Positions 15,616 through 25,574 of a DNA stretch of 64,000 nucleotides are shown one piece after another (position 1 is the first letter of the stretch; each line of letters starts with the position of its first letter). Below the pieces are notes generated by a model. It was not told where the DNA came from and did no database searches. It saw only the letters and a program-made list of their open reading frames with translations. A program made the translations under genes and the position numbers. The stretch comes from CBDIDH01 sp965277595 (GTDB lineage: Bacteria > Planctomycetota > Planctomycetia > Isosphaerales > Isosphaeraceae): NCBI GenBank assembly GCA_965277595.1, contig CBDIDH010000002.1, positions 558,001 to 622,000 of the forward strand. Reading direction: 5' to 3'.

Positions 15616-15898
15616 ACTTGCCGGGGTCTGATCTGATTCCGCGTTGACCTGGCTCCGGTTCGTTAAGATTTTAAGAAATGAACTCGCCCTGGGGTCTGGC
15701 AGAACAGACGCCTCGGGTCAATAATGTGGGCCGGAGCAGGCGAGGGCATCCTCTGAAAACTGTGAGCGACACGACGACTGCCCCCCTATTCAGGGTGAAC
15801 ATGGTCTTCATTGATGACCCTGCCGGTCCTTCCGCTCGGGAGCGGCGACGCGCTGACTCGTTCAGATCGTCCGGCCGCGTTCCGCCGGGAAGTCCGCG

Positions 15899-17023
15899 AT
15901 GAGCCGCCCCTCGGCTCGATTTGACGATGCGGTCGTCGGCGCGGGGGTCGTCGGCCTGGCGCATGCCTATCATCTGGCCAGGCGAGGTCGGAAGGTGATC
16001 GTTTTCGAGCGTCGGGGCCGTCATGAGGGAGACGCCGCCCATGATTTCGGGGCGCTCTGGCCGATCGGTCAACCAGCCGGTCCGCTCCGTCGGATGGCCT
16101 TGCGCAGTCGAGAGATCTGGCTTGAAGTGCTGAGCGCGAGCGGCCTCTGGCATGAGCGCTCCGGGTCGATCCACCCTGCCTATCGCGACGACGAGGCCGC
16201 GCTTCTTCGCGAATTCGCGGAGCGTGCCAGCGACGAGGGCTTTCGCTGCGAGCTTCTCGGCCCCGAGGAGATCGCCCGACGATCCCCCTTGATCCGCGCC
16301 GAGGGACTTATTGCGGGTCTGTCGAGCCACTGGGAAGTCAGTGTCGACCCGCGTCAGGTGGTCGCCCAGTTTCCCATCTGGCTCGCGAAGGAACGAGGGG
16401 TTCGCTTCAAGTATGGCCGCCAGGTTGTCGGTTTCGAGGCCCCCCGGGTCCGAACAACCGGGGGCGACTGGATGGCCGATCGCCTCTGGATTTGCTCGGT
16501 CGAAGCCCTCGCCACACTCTTTCCCGATGAGACGGCCTCGATCGGCCTGGCCCGTTCGATGATCCGCGGATTCCAGACCGAAGCCCTTTCCGCATGGCGA
16601 CGGCTTGGCCCGATCCTGGCCGCTGGACCGGCTTTCCGTCAAACGCCGTCGTTTCAGGGTTGTCCCAGCCTGACGACCCTGCGCGCCCGACTGGCTCGCG
16701 AACTCTGCGAAGGCATCGACCTTCTCATCGGTCAGGACGGCCCTGGCCGTCTCACGATCGGATCAACCTGCCCCTTCGGCGTCTCGACCCGCGGCGAGGA
16801 GGTTGACCGCCTGATGATCCAGCACGCCCGAACGCTCCTGAGCAGCCTCCCGGCAATCTCGACGCGCTGGCAAGACACCCAGACGTCGCACCCGACTGCC
16901 CCATATTGCGTGATCCTGCCCTCGCCCCTCGCCGCCGGTGTCACCGGTCTTGGCGCCTCGGGAATGACGCTCTCCTTCGGCCTCGCCGAAGACGTCGTCA
17001 ACCACGTCCTCGGCGGCGATTAA
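15899..17023 (+). CDS. FAD-dependent oxidoreductase (DAO family, TIGR03364-like)
   Basis: The 374-aa protein has an N-terminal dinucleotide fold AVVGAGVVGLAHAYHLARRG (GAGVVG at 14-19), acidic FERR at the end of strand 2, and a D-amino-acid-oxidase-type C-terminus (GVTGLGASGMTLSFGLAEDV). The general organisation resembles the TIGR03364 group of FAD oxidoreductases, several of which occur in phosphonate-degradation loci. No phosphonate gene is nearby here. Substrate unknown. The 283-bp upstream gap shows only a weak open frame (15678-15902) that is rejected. Confidence 0.85.
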   Translation: MSRPSARFDDAVVGAGVVGLAHAYHLARRGRKVIVFERRGRHEGDAAHDFGALWPIGQPAGPLRRMALRSREIWLEVLSASGLWHERSGSIHPAYRDDEAALLREFAERASDEGFRCELLGPEEIARRSPLIRAEGLIAGLSSHWEVSVDPRQVVAQFPIWLAKERGVRFKYGRQVVGFEAPRVRTTGGDWMADRLWICSVEALATLFPDETASIGLARSMIRGFQTEALSAWRRLGPILAAGPAFRQTPSFQGCPSLTTLRARLARELCEGIDLLIGQDGPGRLTIGSTCPFGVSTRGEEVDRLMIQHARTLLSSLPAISTRWQDTQTSHPTAPYCVILPSPLAAGVTGLGASGMTLSFGLAEDVVNHVLGGD

Positions 17024-17056
17024 GGAAAGACTCGGCCTCATTCCTGAACCCCGAAA

Positions 17057-17326
17057 TCAGGCCGGCCGGCTGACGACGCGCCACGACAGCACCTCAAAGA
17101 CGCGATCAAGTGTCGACTGAACGGCGGCCGGATTGTGCCGGACTCCTCTCGCGAAGAGAACGCCGGTCTCGACACCCAGATACGTCAAGGTGACCCGCAG
17201 GCCGTCGGGCCTCGGCTCCAGCGTCAAGCCGGGACGACTCCCCATGCGGGGCACCCAGCCATCAATCGCCGCGATCAGGTCGGGGTCCGTCATCCAACCC
17301 GTCAGACTTGGTTCATTCGCGTTCAT
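17057..17326 (-). CDS. Conserved-looking small protein of unknown function
   Basis: An 89-aa soluble protein with a plausible alpha/beta pattern (LRVTLTYLGVETGVLFARGVRH; STLDRVFEVLSWRVVSRPA). No family is recognised. GC composition and codon use match the neighbours. It is convergent with the oxidoreductase gene. Confidence 0.55.
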   Translation of the reverse strand: MNANEPSLTGWMTDPDLIAAIDGWVPRMGSRPGLTLEPRPDGLRVTLTYLGVETGVLFARGVRHNPAAVQSTLDRVFEVLSWRVVSRPA

Positions 17327-17471
17327 GGTTCAAGCCGTCCCGTCTCGTCCCGTCGGTTGCCGGAGACCAGTCACCGCTGACCGGAATCGTTGCCGATGAC
17401 TGATCGTTTGTCAATGACTCGTCGTGTGTCACCCTCCTTTTTTCGGCAACCTGACGGGGGGTTCATGAAGA

Positions 17472-18287
17472 TCAGGACAGGATTGCGTGTGTCGAGGGGC
17501 GACTGACGTGGTAGAGCACAATCCCCGCGGCGACGGCGACATTCAGCGACTCGGCGCCTGGACGCATCGGAATCGTGAGCCTCCGGTCGCATCGGGCGAT
17601 CCATTCCGACTCAAGGCCGTGCCCCTCGCAGCCGAGCAAGAGCGCCAGACGCCCGCGGCGCCGATAGGCGTCGATTGGCTCGGCGTCCACGTCGATCACC
17701 GTCGCCGCGGTTTCAAACTCGTGATTGCGACGGAGTCGATCGAGGTCATCGGCGAGTGACCCGGAACCGATTACAGGAACGCGAAGCGCAGAGCCCATCG
17801 AGACCCGCAGCACACGCCTTGAGAGCGGGTCGGGACACCGACTTCCGGTCAAAATCGCATCGATGCCGAAGATGTCACTGATCCGCGCAATCGCGCCGAG
17901 GTTTTCAGGATTATCGAGCCTCGGGCAGACGACGATCGTGGCGAAGGCGCCCGCGGTTCTCGCCAGTTCCTCGATTTCGGGCCAGGGACGTCGAAGACCG
18001 CAGGCGAGCACCCCGCGATGAAAGTTGTAGCCGACGACCCGCTCGATCTCCGCCTCGGGCACGACGTAAAGCGGCAGGTCGGGCGGCACCAGCGGCGTCA
18101 CTGCCGCTTCAAGGCGATCGGTCACCAGAACCGAATCGACAGGAAAGGGGCTGTTGAGGAGGCGTTCGAACAGCTTGTCCCCCTCAACAACAAACCGCGT
18201 CTGGTCGCGGGTCAGGTTCGTCTTCTTGAGGTCGCGGTAGATCGCCAGGCGGTCGTCGCCAAGGTCGAGGATCGGGATTCTCGGCAT
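17472..18287 (-). CDS. TrmH/SpoU-family RNA 2'-O-methyltransferase
   Basis: The 271-aa protein has an N-terminal substrate-binding part (TRFVVEGDKLFERLL, typical of the SpoU_sub_bind region). The trefoil-knot SPOUT domain follows with its three motifs: motif 1 DNPENLGAIARISDIFG, motif 2 LALLLGCEGHGL and motif 3 IPMRPGAESLNVAVAAGIVLYH. It methylates a ribose in tRNA or rRNA using SAM. ATG 18287 is well placed. A 135-aa hypothetical gene lies 27 nt upstream on the same strand, so the two may be co-transcribed. Confidence 0.92.
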   Translation of the reverse strand: MPRIPILDLGDDRLAIYRDLKKTNLTRDQTRFVVEGDKLFERLLNSPFPVDSVLVTDRLEAAVTPLVPPDLPLYVVPEAEIERVVGYNFHRGVLACGLRRPWPEIEELARTAGAFATIVVCPRLDNPENLGAIARISDIFGIDAILTGSRCPDPLSRRVLRVSMGSALRVPVIGSGSLADDLDRLRRNHEFETAATVIDVDAEPIDAYRRRGRLALLLGCEGHGLESEWIARCDRRLTIPMRPGAESLNVAVAAGIVLYHVSRPSTHAILS

Positions 18288-18314
18288 GGCGGGCGTCCTC
18301 GACCTCGATCCGGC

Positions 18315-18722
18315 TTACTTCGCCCGCATCCGGTTATGTTTCGTGTTGTGTTCCAGCTCGCAAAGGCCGAGGGCCTCCATGAGCGGCGGTAAATAGACAC
18401 CGAACCTCCCGCGAAGACCTTTCTTGAGGCCGTACCAGCCGCCTTTAGGATTCTCGGCCGACCGCGCCCAGGCTTCGACCGTCCCCTCCTTGGCCTCCTT
18501 CTGCTCGTCGGTCCCCCCCAGTTCGACCCAGTCTCCAGCCGCCTTGAGCATGGCATGCAAGTCGTCGATGCAGCGGGCATCATAATGCAAAATGGTCTTG
18601 CCCACGGTGCAGACGAGGACCCGTCGGCCGTCCTTTTCCTCGACGTGCATCGTGTATTCGGCCGAACCGGGAGGCGTCTTGAGCGGCAAGGGGTCGGCCT
18701 TGGTCCTGTCGAGTTTGGCCAT
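18315..18722 (-). CDS. Hypothetical protein (135 aa)
   Basis: A soluble alpha/beta protein with YTMHVEEKDGRRVLVCTVGKTIL and a central amphipathic helix (CIDDLHAMLKAAGDW). A Lys/Gly-rich patch (NPKGGWYGLKKGLRGRFG) suggests nucleic-acid binding, but no family is recognised. ATG 18722 (MAKLDRTK) is preferred over a longer frame that starts in AT-rich DNA. It lies 27 nt before the TrmH gene. Confidence 0.6.
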   Translation of the reverse strand: MAKLDRTKADPLPLKTPPGSAEYTMHVEEKDGRRVLVCTVGKTILHYDARCIDDLHAMLKAAGDWVELGGTDEQKEAKEGTVEAWARSAENPKGGWYGLKKGLRGRFGVYLPPLMEALGLCELEHNTKHNRMRAK

Positions 18723-18817
18723 GAGATTCTCTTTTTTGGATTCCTGAGATGAGCATATTTCACCGCGCCAACCCATTGCACTTAAGAATGTTTGGCCTGA
18801 CGATTCGAACGTTTCGA

Positions 18818-19747
18818 TCACTTCGATAGTTTGGCGGGCTCTCTATGCTTTATTTCGTTTTGCAACGAATAAAAATAAGCGTAATTCAACAATTGATATC
18901 GTTCGAATATCTCGGCATCGTCTATCATATTGTTTCCTTCAAGCGAGCTGATATTCACAATCCCGTCATCCCCAACTTCGAAGATGAGCCCCAACGGCTT
19001 TAGAAGCATTCCCAACGAAGTGCGGAGTGGAACCCGATCGATGTCAAACGTCACGCCGCTTTCCTCTGACTTCTCGGCTTCTTTGAGACCTATTGGATTA
19101 AAGTGAATTAAGACGCCTCGCCCTCCTGGGCGTTTTCCGACGGTCGCCTGCTGGATGGTCTTGATGACCTCCCTCAAAGGCGTCTCGTTCTGGTAATGGA
19201 GAGGAATCTCCTCGTGAAGGAGCAGCCAGGTCCATGCAGACTCCGCGCTGTATTCCAGACGCTCCGGACAATCATCGCACGGTGAATCGACAACAATCAG
19301 GTCATCATGAACGGAATGCGTGAGACCGATTGATTTAAGGACGAGATTGAGGAACGTTTGCACGGAGATTTCCCCGTCACCCAAAATCGGAGGAGCGATT
19401 TGTGTCTCCGCAGTGATTTCTTCCATTTTTAATGTGAGGGCATCAACATAAATCTTGAGCGACTCTCCCTTTCCATCTTTGCTTTTTGTCGATTCTTTGA
19501 CGAATCGGATCACATCCTTGAAGGGCATTGGATTCTTGGGGGGGGTGATCTTCGTCTCCCGGAGGCTGATCCAGGTCCGAGCCGCCTTTGAGGAGAGCGG
19601 AAGTCGCGTCGGTTCGAATTTCACTTCGACGGTCGAAGGATGCACTTCTTCCGTTGGTTTCTGGAACCCTCCTCCGTGAGCAGGCGTTGCCCCGCGACAG
19701 AAACAGGCGACCGTCAACGCAATCGCCAGCAGACGAGGAATTCTCAT
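18818..19747 (-). CDS. Exported protein with two STN-like (secretin/TonB N-terminal) repeats
   Basis: The 309-aa precursor starts MRIPRLLAIALTVACFCRG (signal peptide) with GGAG 8 nt upstream of ATG 19747. Two similar units follow: NPMPFKDVIRFVKESTK ... ISVQTFLNLVLKSIGLTHSVHDDLIVVDS, and TPLREVIKTIQQATV ... VPLRTSLGMLLKPLGLIFEVGDDGIVNIS. Each has the beta-alpha-beta pattern of the short STN/DUF4974-type domain. Such domains occur in periplasmic parts of secretins and TonB receptors. Composition is clearly AT-richer than flanking DNA, suggesting recent acquisition. The function of stand-alone copies is not known. Confidence 0.7.
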   Translation of the reverse strand: MRIPRLLAIALTVACFCRGATPAHGGGFQKPTEEVHPSTVEVKFEPTRLPLSSKAARTWISLRETKITPPKNPMPFKDVIRFVKESTKSKDGKGESLKIYVDALTLKMEEITAETQIAPPILGDGEISVQTFLNLVLKSIGLTHSVHDDLIVVDSPCDDCPERLEYSAESAWTWLLLHEEIPLHYQNETPLREVIKTIQQATVGKRPGGRGVLIHFNPIGLKEAEKSEESGVTFDIDRVPLRTSLGMLLKPLGLIFEVGDDGIVNISSLEGNNMIDDAEIFERYQLLNYAYFYSLQNEIKHREPAKLSK

Positions 19748-19786
19748 GGTCAGTCTCCTGTCGGCGAAGCTCTCGCGGATCTTCAA

Positions 19787-20248
19787 TCACCCCCGCGCAG
19801 ACTGAGTTCTCTTCTGTTCCACAGCCTCAAGCACCCGAGTCACCCAGTCCAGATCGTCAGGCGCGATCACGACGACCGAGAAGCCATGTCGGTCGCCTTC
19901 GATTCTCACGCCCTCCGAGTCATCGACATGGAGATCGATCCCGAAGGCAGGCGGATACTTTGAAGGGCCGTGACGACCGACCATCCGATCGTGCCGGGCC
20001 TGATGAATCACCCCCGTGAGCGGGATGCCAAAACTCTTGAACCAGCCATGCATGTAACGGGGCGACCGATACGACGTGGTGTAGACCCAGAGCCGACACT
20101 GACGCCTGAGCAACTCCCTCAACAGAAATCGGGTTCCCGCTCTCAATGGCTCGTTGTACCAGAACCGGCGCCATCGGGGTACAAATTGTTCCGTCGGGAC
20201 ACCCGCGGGGCAGACCAGCGTGTCATCCACATCAAAGGAAACTTGCAT
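19787..20248 (-). CDS. HAD-superfamily hydrolase
   Basis: The 153-aa protein starts MQVSFDVDDTLVC, the HAD motif I DxDxT with both catalytic Asp residues. Motif II-like YTTSYRS and the motif IV acidic pair in HVDDSEGV follow. This is a minimal cap-less phosphatase or phosphotransferase. The substrate cannot be inferred. It lies 39 nt upstream of the STN-repeat gene, same strand, and may share its transcript. Confidence 0.85.
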   Translation of the reverse strand: MQVSFDVDDTLVCPAGVPTEQFVPRWRRFWYNEPLRAGTRFLLRELLRRQCRLWVYTTSYRSPRYMHGWFKSFGIPLTGVIHQARHDRMVGRHGPSKYPPAFGIDLHVDDSEGVRIEGDRHGFSVVVIAPDDLDWVTRVLEAVEQKRTQSARG

Positions 20249-20305
20249 TCAGAAACACTCTCGACATTTCAACAGATCGAGCCCGTAATTCTTGTCCAGA
20301 TCCAT

Positions 20306-21199
20306 CTATGCCACTCGCAAGAGCGACACGACGACCGTATTGACGCGGTGGCCGTCCATCTCGGCGACCTCGAAGCGATAGCCGCCCCACTCGCAGCATT
20401 CCGAGACGCCCGGGATGTGGCCGAACCGCGAGACGAGGAAGCCGGCAAGGGTCCGGTAATCGCCTTCGGGAAGGCTCGCGACGCCGACGGCGTCCTTGAA
20501 GTCGTCAACCGAGATCAACCCGTTGAGAACCCAGGAACCATCCTCGCGTTGCACCGCCTTCGGCTCGACCGGGTCGGCCTCGGTGGGCATCTCGCCGACG
20601 ATCGCCTTGAGTATGTCGTTGAGCGTGAGCAGGCCGACGACCGATCCATACTCGCTCAGCACGACAGCAATATGCGTACCCGTTGTTTTGAACATCTCCA
20701 AAACTTTCAGCCCAGGAGTTCCTTCGTAAAGAAAAAGCGGAAGTTTGAGCAGACCTTTAATTCCGAATGGCTTGTTCGTGAAACTCTGGATCAACAGATC
20801 CTTGACATCCACCACTCCCAGGATATCGTCGATTCCTCCGGCGCAGACGGGGAAGCGCGAGTGCGGGCTCTCGGTGATCTTCCGACGCATCAGGTCGGGC
20901 GGGTCGGTGACGTCGAGCCAGACGACCTCCTTCAAGGGGGTCATGAGCACGCCCGCCCGTTGTCGGCCGAGCCGGAAGACGCGTCGGACCATGGTACGCT
21001 CGGCCTCGCCGAAGGCCCCGGCCCAGGCGCCTTCTTCAAGCAAGACCTGGATGCGTTCTTCCGGCGTGTGCCCGTTGTCGGCCGGTTTCACGCCGAGCAT
21101 TTCCAGGACCGCGCCCACGGCATCCTGCAAGGGCGACCTGGTCCGTAATCGCCCGCGCGGTACCCTGTCGCCACTGTCACTTCGACTCTCAACAGTCAC
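20306..21199 (-). CDS. CorC/HlyC-type CBS-pair protein
   Basis: The 297-aa protein contains a linker (EERIQVLLEEGAWAGAFGEAERTMVRRVFRL), two CBS domains (about residues 80-200, with VLMTPLKEVVWLDV and IAVVLSEYGSVVGLLTLNDIL) and a C-terminal CorC_HlyC domain (WVLNGLISVDDF ... LAGFLVSRFGHIP). The N-terminal DUF21/CNNM membrane domain of larger homologs is missing, as in the soluble CorC/YbeX type of similar length. The first 40 residues still resemble the tail of a DUF21 domain, so a truncation is also possible. Proposed roles of the family are Mg/Co efflux and membrane integrity. Confidence 0.82.
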   Translation of the reverse strand: MTVESRSDSGDRVPRGRLRTRSPLQDAVGAVLEMLGVKPADNGHTPEERIQVLLEEGAWAGAFGEAERTMVRRVFRLGRQRAGVLMTPLKEVVWLDVTDPPDLMRRKITESPHSRFPVCAGGIDDILGVVDVKDLLIQSFTNKPFGIKGLLKLPLFLYEGTPGLKVLEMFKTTGTHIAVVLSEYGSVVGLLTLNDILKAIVGEMPTEADPVEPKAVQREDGSWVLNGLISVDDFKDAVGVASLPEGDYRTLAGFLVSRFGHIPGVSECCEWGGYRFEVAEMDGHRVNTVVVSLLRVA

Positions 21200-21443
21200 T
21201 TTGACACACCCACGTCATTGAGAAATTTGATAAGTCCCACTTGACGCTCTTCGAGGCGGTCGCTAACAATCCAGTAATCTCGCGTACTTCGGAACAGGGT
21301 CGCGGGCCAATGGGCAACGGAGTGCCCCCTTGGGGGATGATCCCCCCGCCCTCAAGGTCGTCGTGCGTCGTTCTCGATCCAATCTCATTCACTCCAAGTC
21401 GCGTCATTCGCACCTTTGACCAGACCACTATCGCGAAGGAGCG

Positions 21444-22367
21444 TCAAGAGACGTTGCGCAGGAATCGCGCCCGGTTGCTGGCCTCGATCCAGAGATCCTC
21501 AAGGCTCGTCTCCCAGGCGATTTCCGGGCGCCAGGCCGTCGCGGTCACGATTCGATCAATCTTCGCCCGCGAATCGCTGGGGCCAGGCGAGCCGTGCCGG
21601 TCGGGGTTGACCTGAACCTCAATCGCCCGGCCAGAGAGCCGGATCAGGTGGTCAAGGCCGTCGCCGACGCGCCGGGAATGGCCTGTACCGACGTTGTAAA
21701 CGCGTCCCGACTCTCCGCGATCGGCCAGCGCGATCAGGGCGCGGGCGACGTCGCGGACGTCGATGAAGTCACGTCGGCCGTTCAGGTCACCCACGATGAG
21801 TGGGCCTTCCTCATTCTCAGCCAGACGCGCGGCGAAGCGGCCGAGTGCCTGGTTCAACGGCTGACCTGGCCCGATCGGGTTAAAAACACGCGCCACGACG
21901 ACCTCCAGGGGGGGCCGAGCCGCCAGCCCCGCGCAGGTTGCCAGCCACTTGCTGAGCCCATAAGGCTCGATCGGCCGGCAGGGATGATCCTCGTCAACCG
22001 GCAAGTTTTCCACCTCGACAGGCCCGACTTCCGCGGCCGATCCCGCGATAACGACGCGGACGACACGGCCGTCGGCCCGCAAGGCATCGAGCAGGTGAAC
22101 CGTGGCCAGAGTGTTGCCGCGATACAACACTCCGGGATCGGCTGGAGGCGTTCGACCGGCCGCGTGAATCACCACGTCCGGTTTTGTCACACCGATCGCC
22201 CGCGCCAGGCTCTCGGGTTCTTCCAGATTCACCTCAATGAACTGGTCCAGGGGCCACTTGAGCGGACACGTCCGACCCAAGACGCGGACGTCGACCCGAC
22301 CGCCGAGCGCCCCGAGGATGTGTCGACCGAGGAACCCCGACCCTCCCGTCACGACCCAGCCCGGCAT
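21444..22367 (-). CDS. NAD-dependent epimerase/dehydratase (extended SDR)
   Basis: The 307-aa protein has the cofactor motif VVTGGSGFLG at the N-terminus, HAAGRTPP, the catalytic YxxxK as YGLSK, and RVFNPIGPG, all typical of nucleotide-sugar epimerases/dehydratases (GDP-6-deoxymannose reductase-like). It is the last gene of the lpxK - DHS-like - GT9 series, 28 nt after the glycosyltransferase. It probably makes or modifies an activated sugar for the envelope polysaccharide. The exact substrate is not determinable. Confidence 0.85.
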   Translation of the reverse strand: MPGWVVTGGSGFLGRHILGALGGRVDVRVLGRTCPLKWPLDQFIEVNLEEPESLARAIGVTKPDVVIHAAGRTPPADPGVLYRGNTLATVHLLDALRADGRVVRVVIAGSAAEVGPVEVENLPVDEDHPCRPIEPYGLSKWLATCAGLAARPPLEVVVARVFNPIGPGQPLNQALGRFAARLAENEEGPLIVGDLNGRRDFIDVRDVARALIALADRGESGRVYNVGTGHSRRVGDGLDHLIRLSGRAIEVQVNPDRHGSPGPSDSRAKIDRIVTATAWRPEIAWETSLEDLWIEASNRARFLRNVS

Positions 22368-22395
22368 CGTTCACTCCGCAAGGGAAGGGGCAAGG

Positions 22396-23468
<1,073 letters not shown>

Positions 23469-23472
<4 letters not shown>

Positions 23473-24431
23473 GACCGATCCTCTTCCGCCAGACCGACCT
23501 TCGTCAGCACGGCCGCGTGAAGCAAGGGAATCATCAACTCGTGATGGCCGGTGAGCGCGACCCCTTCGGCGCCAGGACGTTGCAAGACGTTGAGAAGGCC
23601 CCGATATTTCTGTTCAAAATCGAGGTTGGCCGTCGTCAGGCCGTCGAGCGACCGACCAAGATTGCGGGCGATCGAAACGGCCTTGAGGAAAATCTCGGGC
23701 AAGACAACGGCGCTGCCGAGGTTCAGATACACCCCGTCTTCGAGCCGGGCGACGATCTCGCAAAAGGTTCGGAAGTCGGCCAGGGTCGCCCGACCGAGCG
23801 CGGCGCCGTCGAGGCGGGGCGTCATGTGAACAATATCGGTGCCGATGGCGACGTGGAGGGTGATCGGCACGCCGAGCCGCCGCGCCGAGACGAGCAAACT
23901 CGCGTCCAGACCCGGCCCTCCGTGCGATTCAATGACCGCGCCAAGCGCCGAGCCAAGCCCTTCCGATCGGTCGGAAGCGCGTTCACAGGCGAGGGCGAAA
24001 AGTTCGGAGGTCTCGCGGGCGAAGCCGAACTCACCGGCGATCAGTCGGGCACCGACGTCCTCGCTGGTTCGGCCGGCGATCGCCAGTTCGAGGTCGTGAA
24101 TCGCCGCCGAACCGTTCAGGGCCAGGCCGTTCACAATCCCCCGGCGCATCCAGTCGATCAGATAGGGAGCGCAGCCGGTCTTGACCACATGACCACCCAG
24201 ACCGGCAACCACCAGCCGACCCGATCGGTGTGCCTTGACGATCGCGTCGCGGAGGCGCTTGAGCCCCCGAGCGGCGAGGACGTCGGGAAGTCCGTCGAGC
24301 CAGTCCGCGAGACCAGGGTCAGCCTCCTGCGGCCGTCCCAGGTGATGCAAGAACACCTTGCTCGGCCGGTCGGCGAGCGATTCATAGCGGAGGGCGTCGA
24401 GGTTGAGCGAGTCAGGTTCTCGGGGGCTCAC
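23469..24431 (-). CDS. Deoxyhypusine-synthase-like protein in envelope operon
   Basis: The 320-aa protein has a Rossmann-like pattern resembling deoxyhypusine synthase/homospermidine synthase relatives: LVVAGLGGHVVKTGCAPYLIDWMRRGIVNGLALNGSAAIHD, and later VPITLHVAIGTDIVHMTP. Similar proteins of unknown function accompany heptose/LPS genes in other Gram-negatives (recollection, not checked). GTG 24431 overlaps the lpxK stop as GTGA, and its own stop overlaps the GT9 start as ATGA, so it is tightly coupled on both sides. A function in lipid A/core modification (for example with polyamine or NAD) is an inference. Confidence 0.65.
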
Positions 24432-25522
24432 GACTTGGCATCTTCCTTCCCTGGACAAAGCACGGCGAGGGCGTCAACGAGGGCGGTTTCGCCTTCCAGC
24501 ACGTCCAGGCCGATTCGCAAGGCGCGCAGGGGAAGGCCCCCCAGGCTCGCCGCGCGAAGCTTCACCAAATCTTTCTGGGTGGTCAAGGCCAGATCGGCGC
24601 CCGAGCCAATAAGCCAGCGCGTCAGGTCGGCCACGTCCTCGGCCGAATAGGCATGGTGGTCGGGAAAGACCCGAAACCCGGCGAGACGGCCAGAGACGGG
24701 CGTCACGGTCCGGCGAAATCCCTCGGGATTACCGATCCCGCAAAAGGCCGCGACAGAACGTTCCTTAAGACTCTCCAGCGGCTCAGGCTCGACGCCCGAT
24801 CCGATCAGGTCAAGCGGCGCGTGTCTCGTGAGAACCCAGCGAAGCGGACCGGCCGCGCGCTCGGCGCGTTCGCGGATCGCGACAAGTCGATCAGATGCAA
24901 CAAGGTCGGCACGCGTCAAGACGACCAGGCCAGCCCGCTTCAGCGATCGGACCGGCTCGCGCAAGAGGCCCCGAGGAAAAAGCCTATCCAGACCAAACGG
25001 CTCCAGGGCGTCGAGCAAGACAATGTCGAGGTCGCGCGCCAGGCGGCGATGCTGGAAGCCGTCGTCGAGGATGAGGAGTTCGGAATCCAGCTCATCAACG
25101 GCCACGGCCGCGATCTTGACGCGGTCGGGATCTTGCAGGTGGGGAACGTCGGGGAGGTTCTCGTCGAGGACCATTGCCTCGTCGTTGACCCCGCCCGAAC
25201 CCCCGCGCTGATAGCCTCGGCTCAGAACCGCGACGCGGACGCCCTGGCGGCGATACCAGCGCGCGACCCACTCGACCATTGGCGTCTTGCCCGTCCCGCC
25301 AAGCGTGATGTTGCCGATCGAGACGACCGGCACCGCCGCGCGACGGGCAATGAGCCTGCGCCGATCATAACTGAGGTTGCGAACCCTGACGCCGACCGCC
25401 ATGCCGAGCGCGGCGGCGGAGAGTCCCGCGCGGGCGAGAGCGGCGAGCGGGCCGCGTGTCTCTCCACGGACCACTCGCAAGAAGGCGGCTTCGTCCAACC
25501 TGTCCACTCCCTTGGACGCCAC
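24428..25522 (-). CDS. lpxK: Tetraacyldisaccharide 4'-kinase
   Basis: The 364-aa protein has an N-terminal hydrophobic anchor region, the LpxK P-loop VVSIGNITLGGTGKTP (GGTGKT 75-80), the VAVLSRGYQR motif, LLILDDGFQHRRLARDLD (conserved DDGFQH) and FPDHHAY. It phosphorylates the 4' position of the lipid A disaccharide at the inner membrane. Its presence argues for an LPS-like outer membrane in this organism. It is the first gene of a four-gene run with overlapping or closely spaced junctions and is 52 bp from the isocitrate-dehydrogenase-family gene upstream. Confidence 0.95.
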   Translation of the reverse strand: MASKGVDRLDEAAFLRVVRGETRGPLAALARAGLSAAALGMAVGVRVRNLSYDRRRLIARRAAVPVVSIGNITLGGTGKTPMVEWVARWYRRQGVRVAVLSRGYQRGGSGGVNDEAMVLDENLPDVPHLQDPDRVKIAAVAVDELDSELLILDDGFQHRRLARDLDIVLLDALEPFGLDRLFPRGLLREPVRSLKRAGLVVLTRADLVASDRLVAIRERAERAAGPLRWVLTRHAPLDLIGSGVEPEPLESLKERSVAAFCGIGNPEGFRRTVTPVSGRLAGFRVFPDHHAYSAEDVADLTRWLIGSGADLALTTQKDLVKLRAASLGGLPLRALRIGLDVLEGETALVDALAVLCPGKEDAKS

Positions 25523-25574
25523 TCGACCGGCCTAGATCCGCGTCCATCCGGCTCAAGTACGCAAGCCGGAACCC

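Noticed and set aside
15678..15902. 74-codon frame just before the FAD oxidoreductase, overlapping its start
   Set aside because: No Shine-Dalgarno, no family, atypical composition. Probably leader sequence.
20306..21443. A DUF21 membrane domain upstream of the CorC-like gene that would make it a full HlyC-type protein
   Set aside because: No frame between 21200 and 21443 on the minus strand shows the hydrophobic helices of DUF21.
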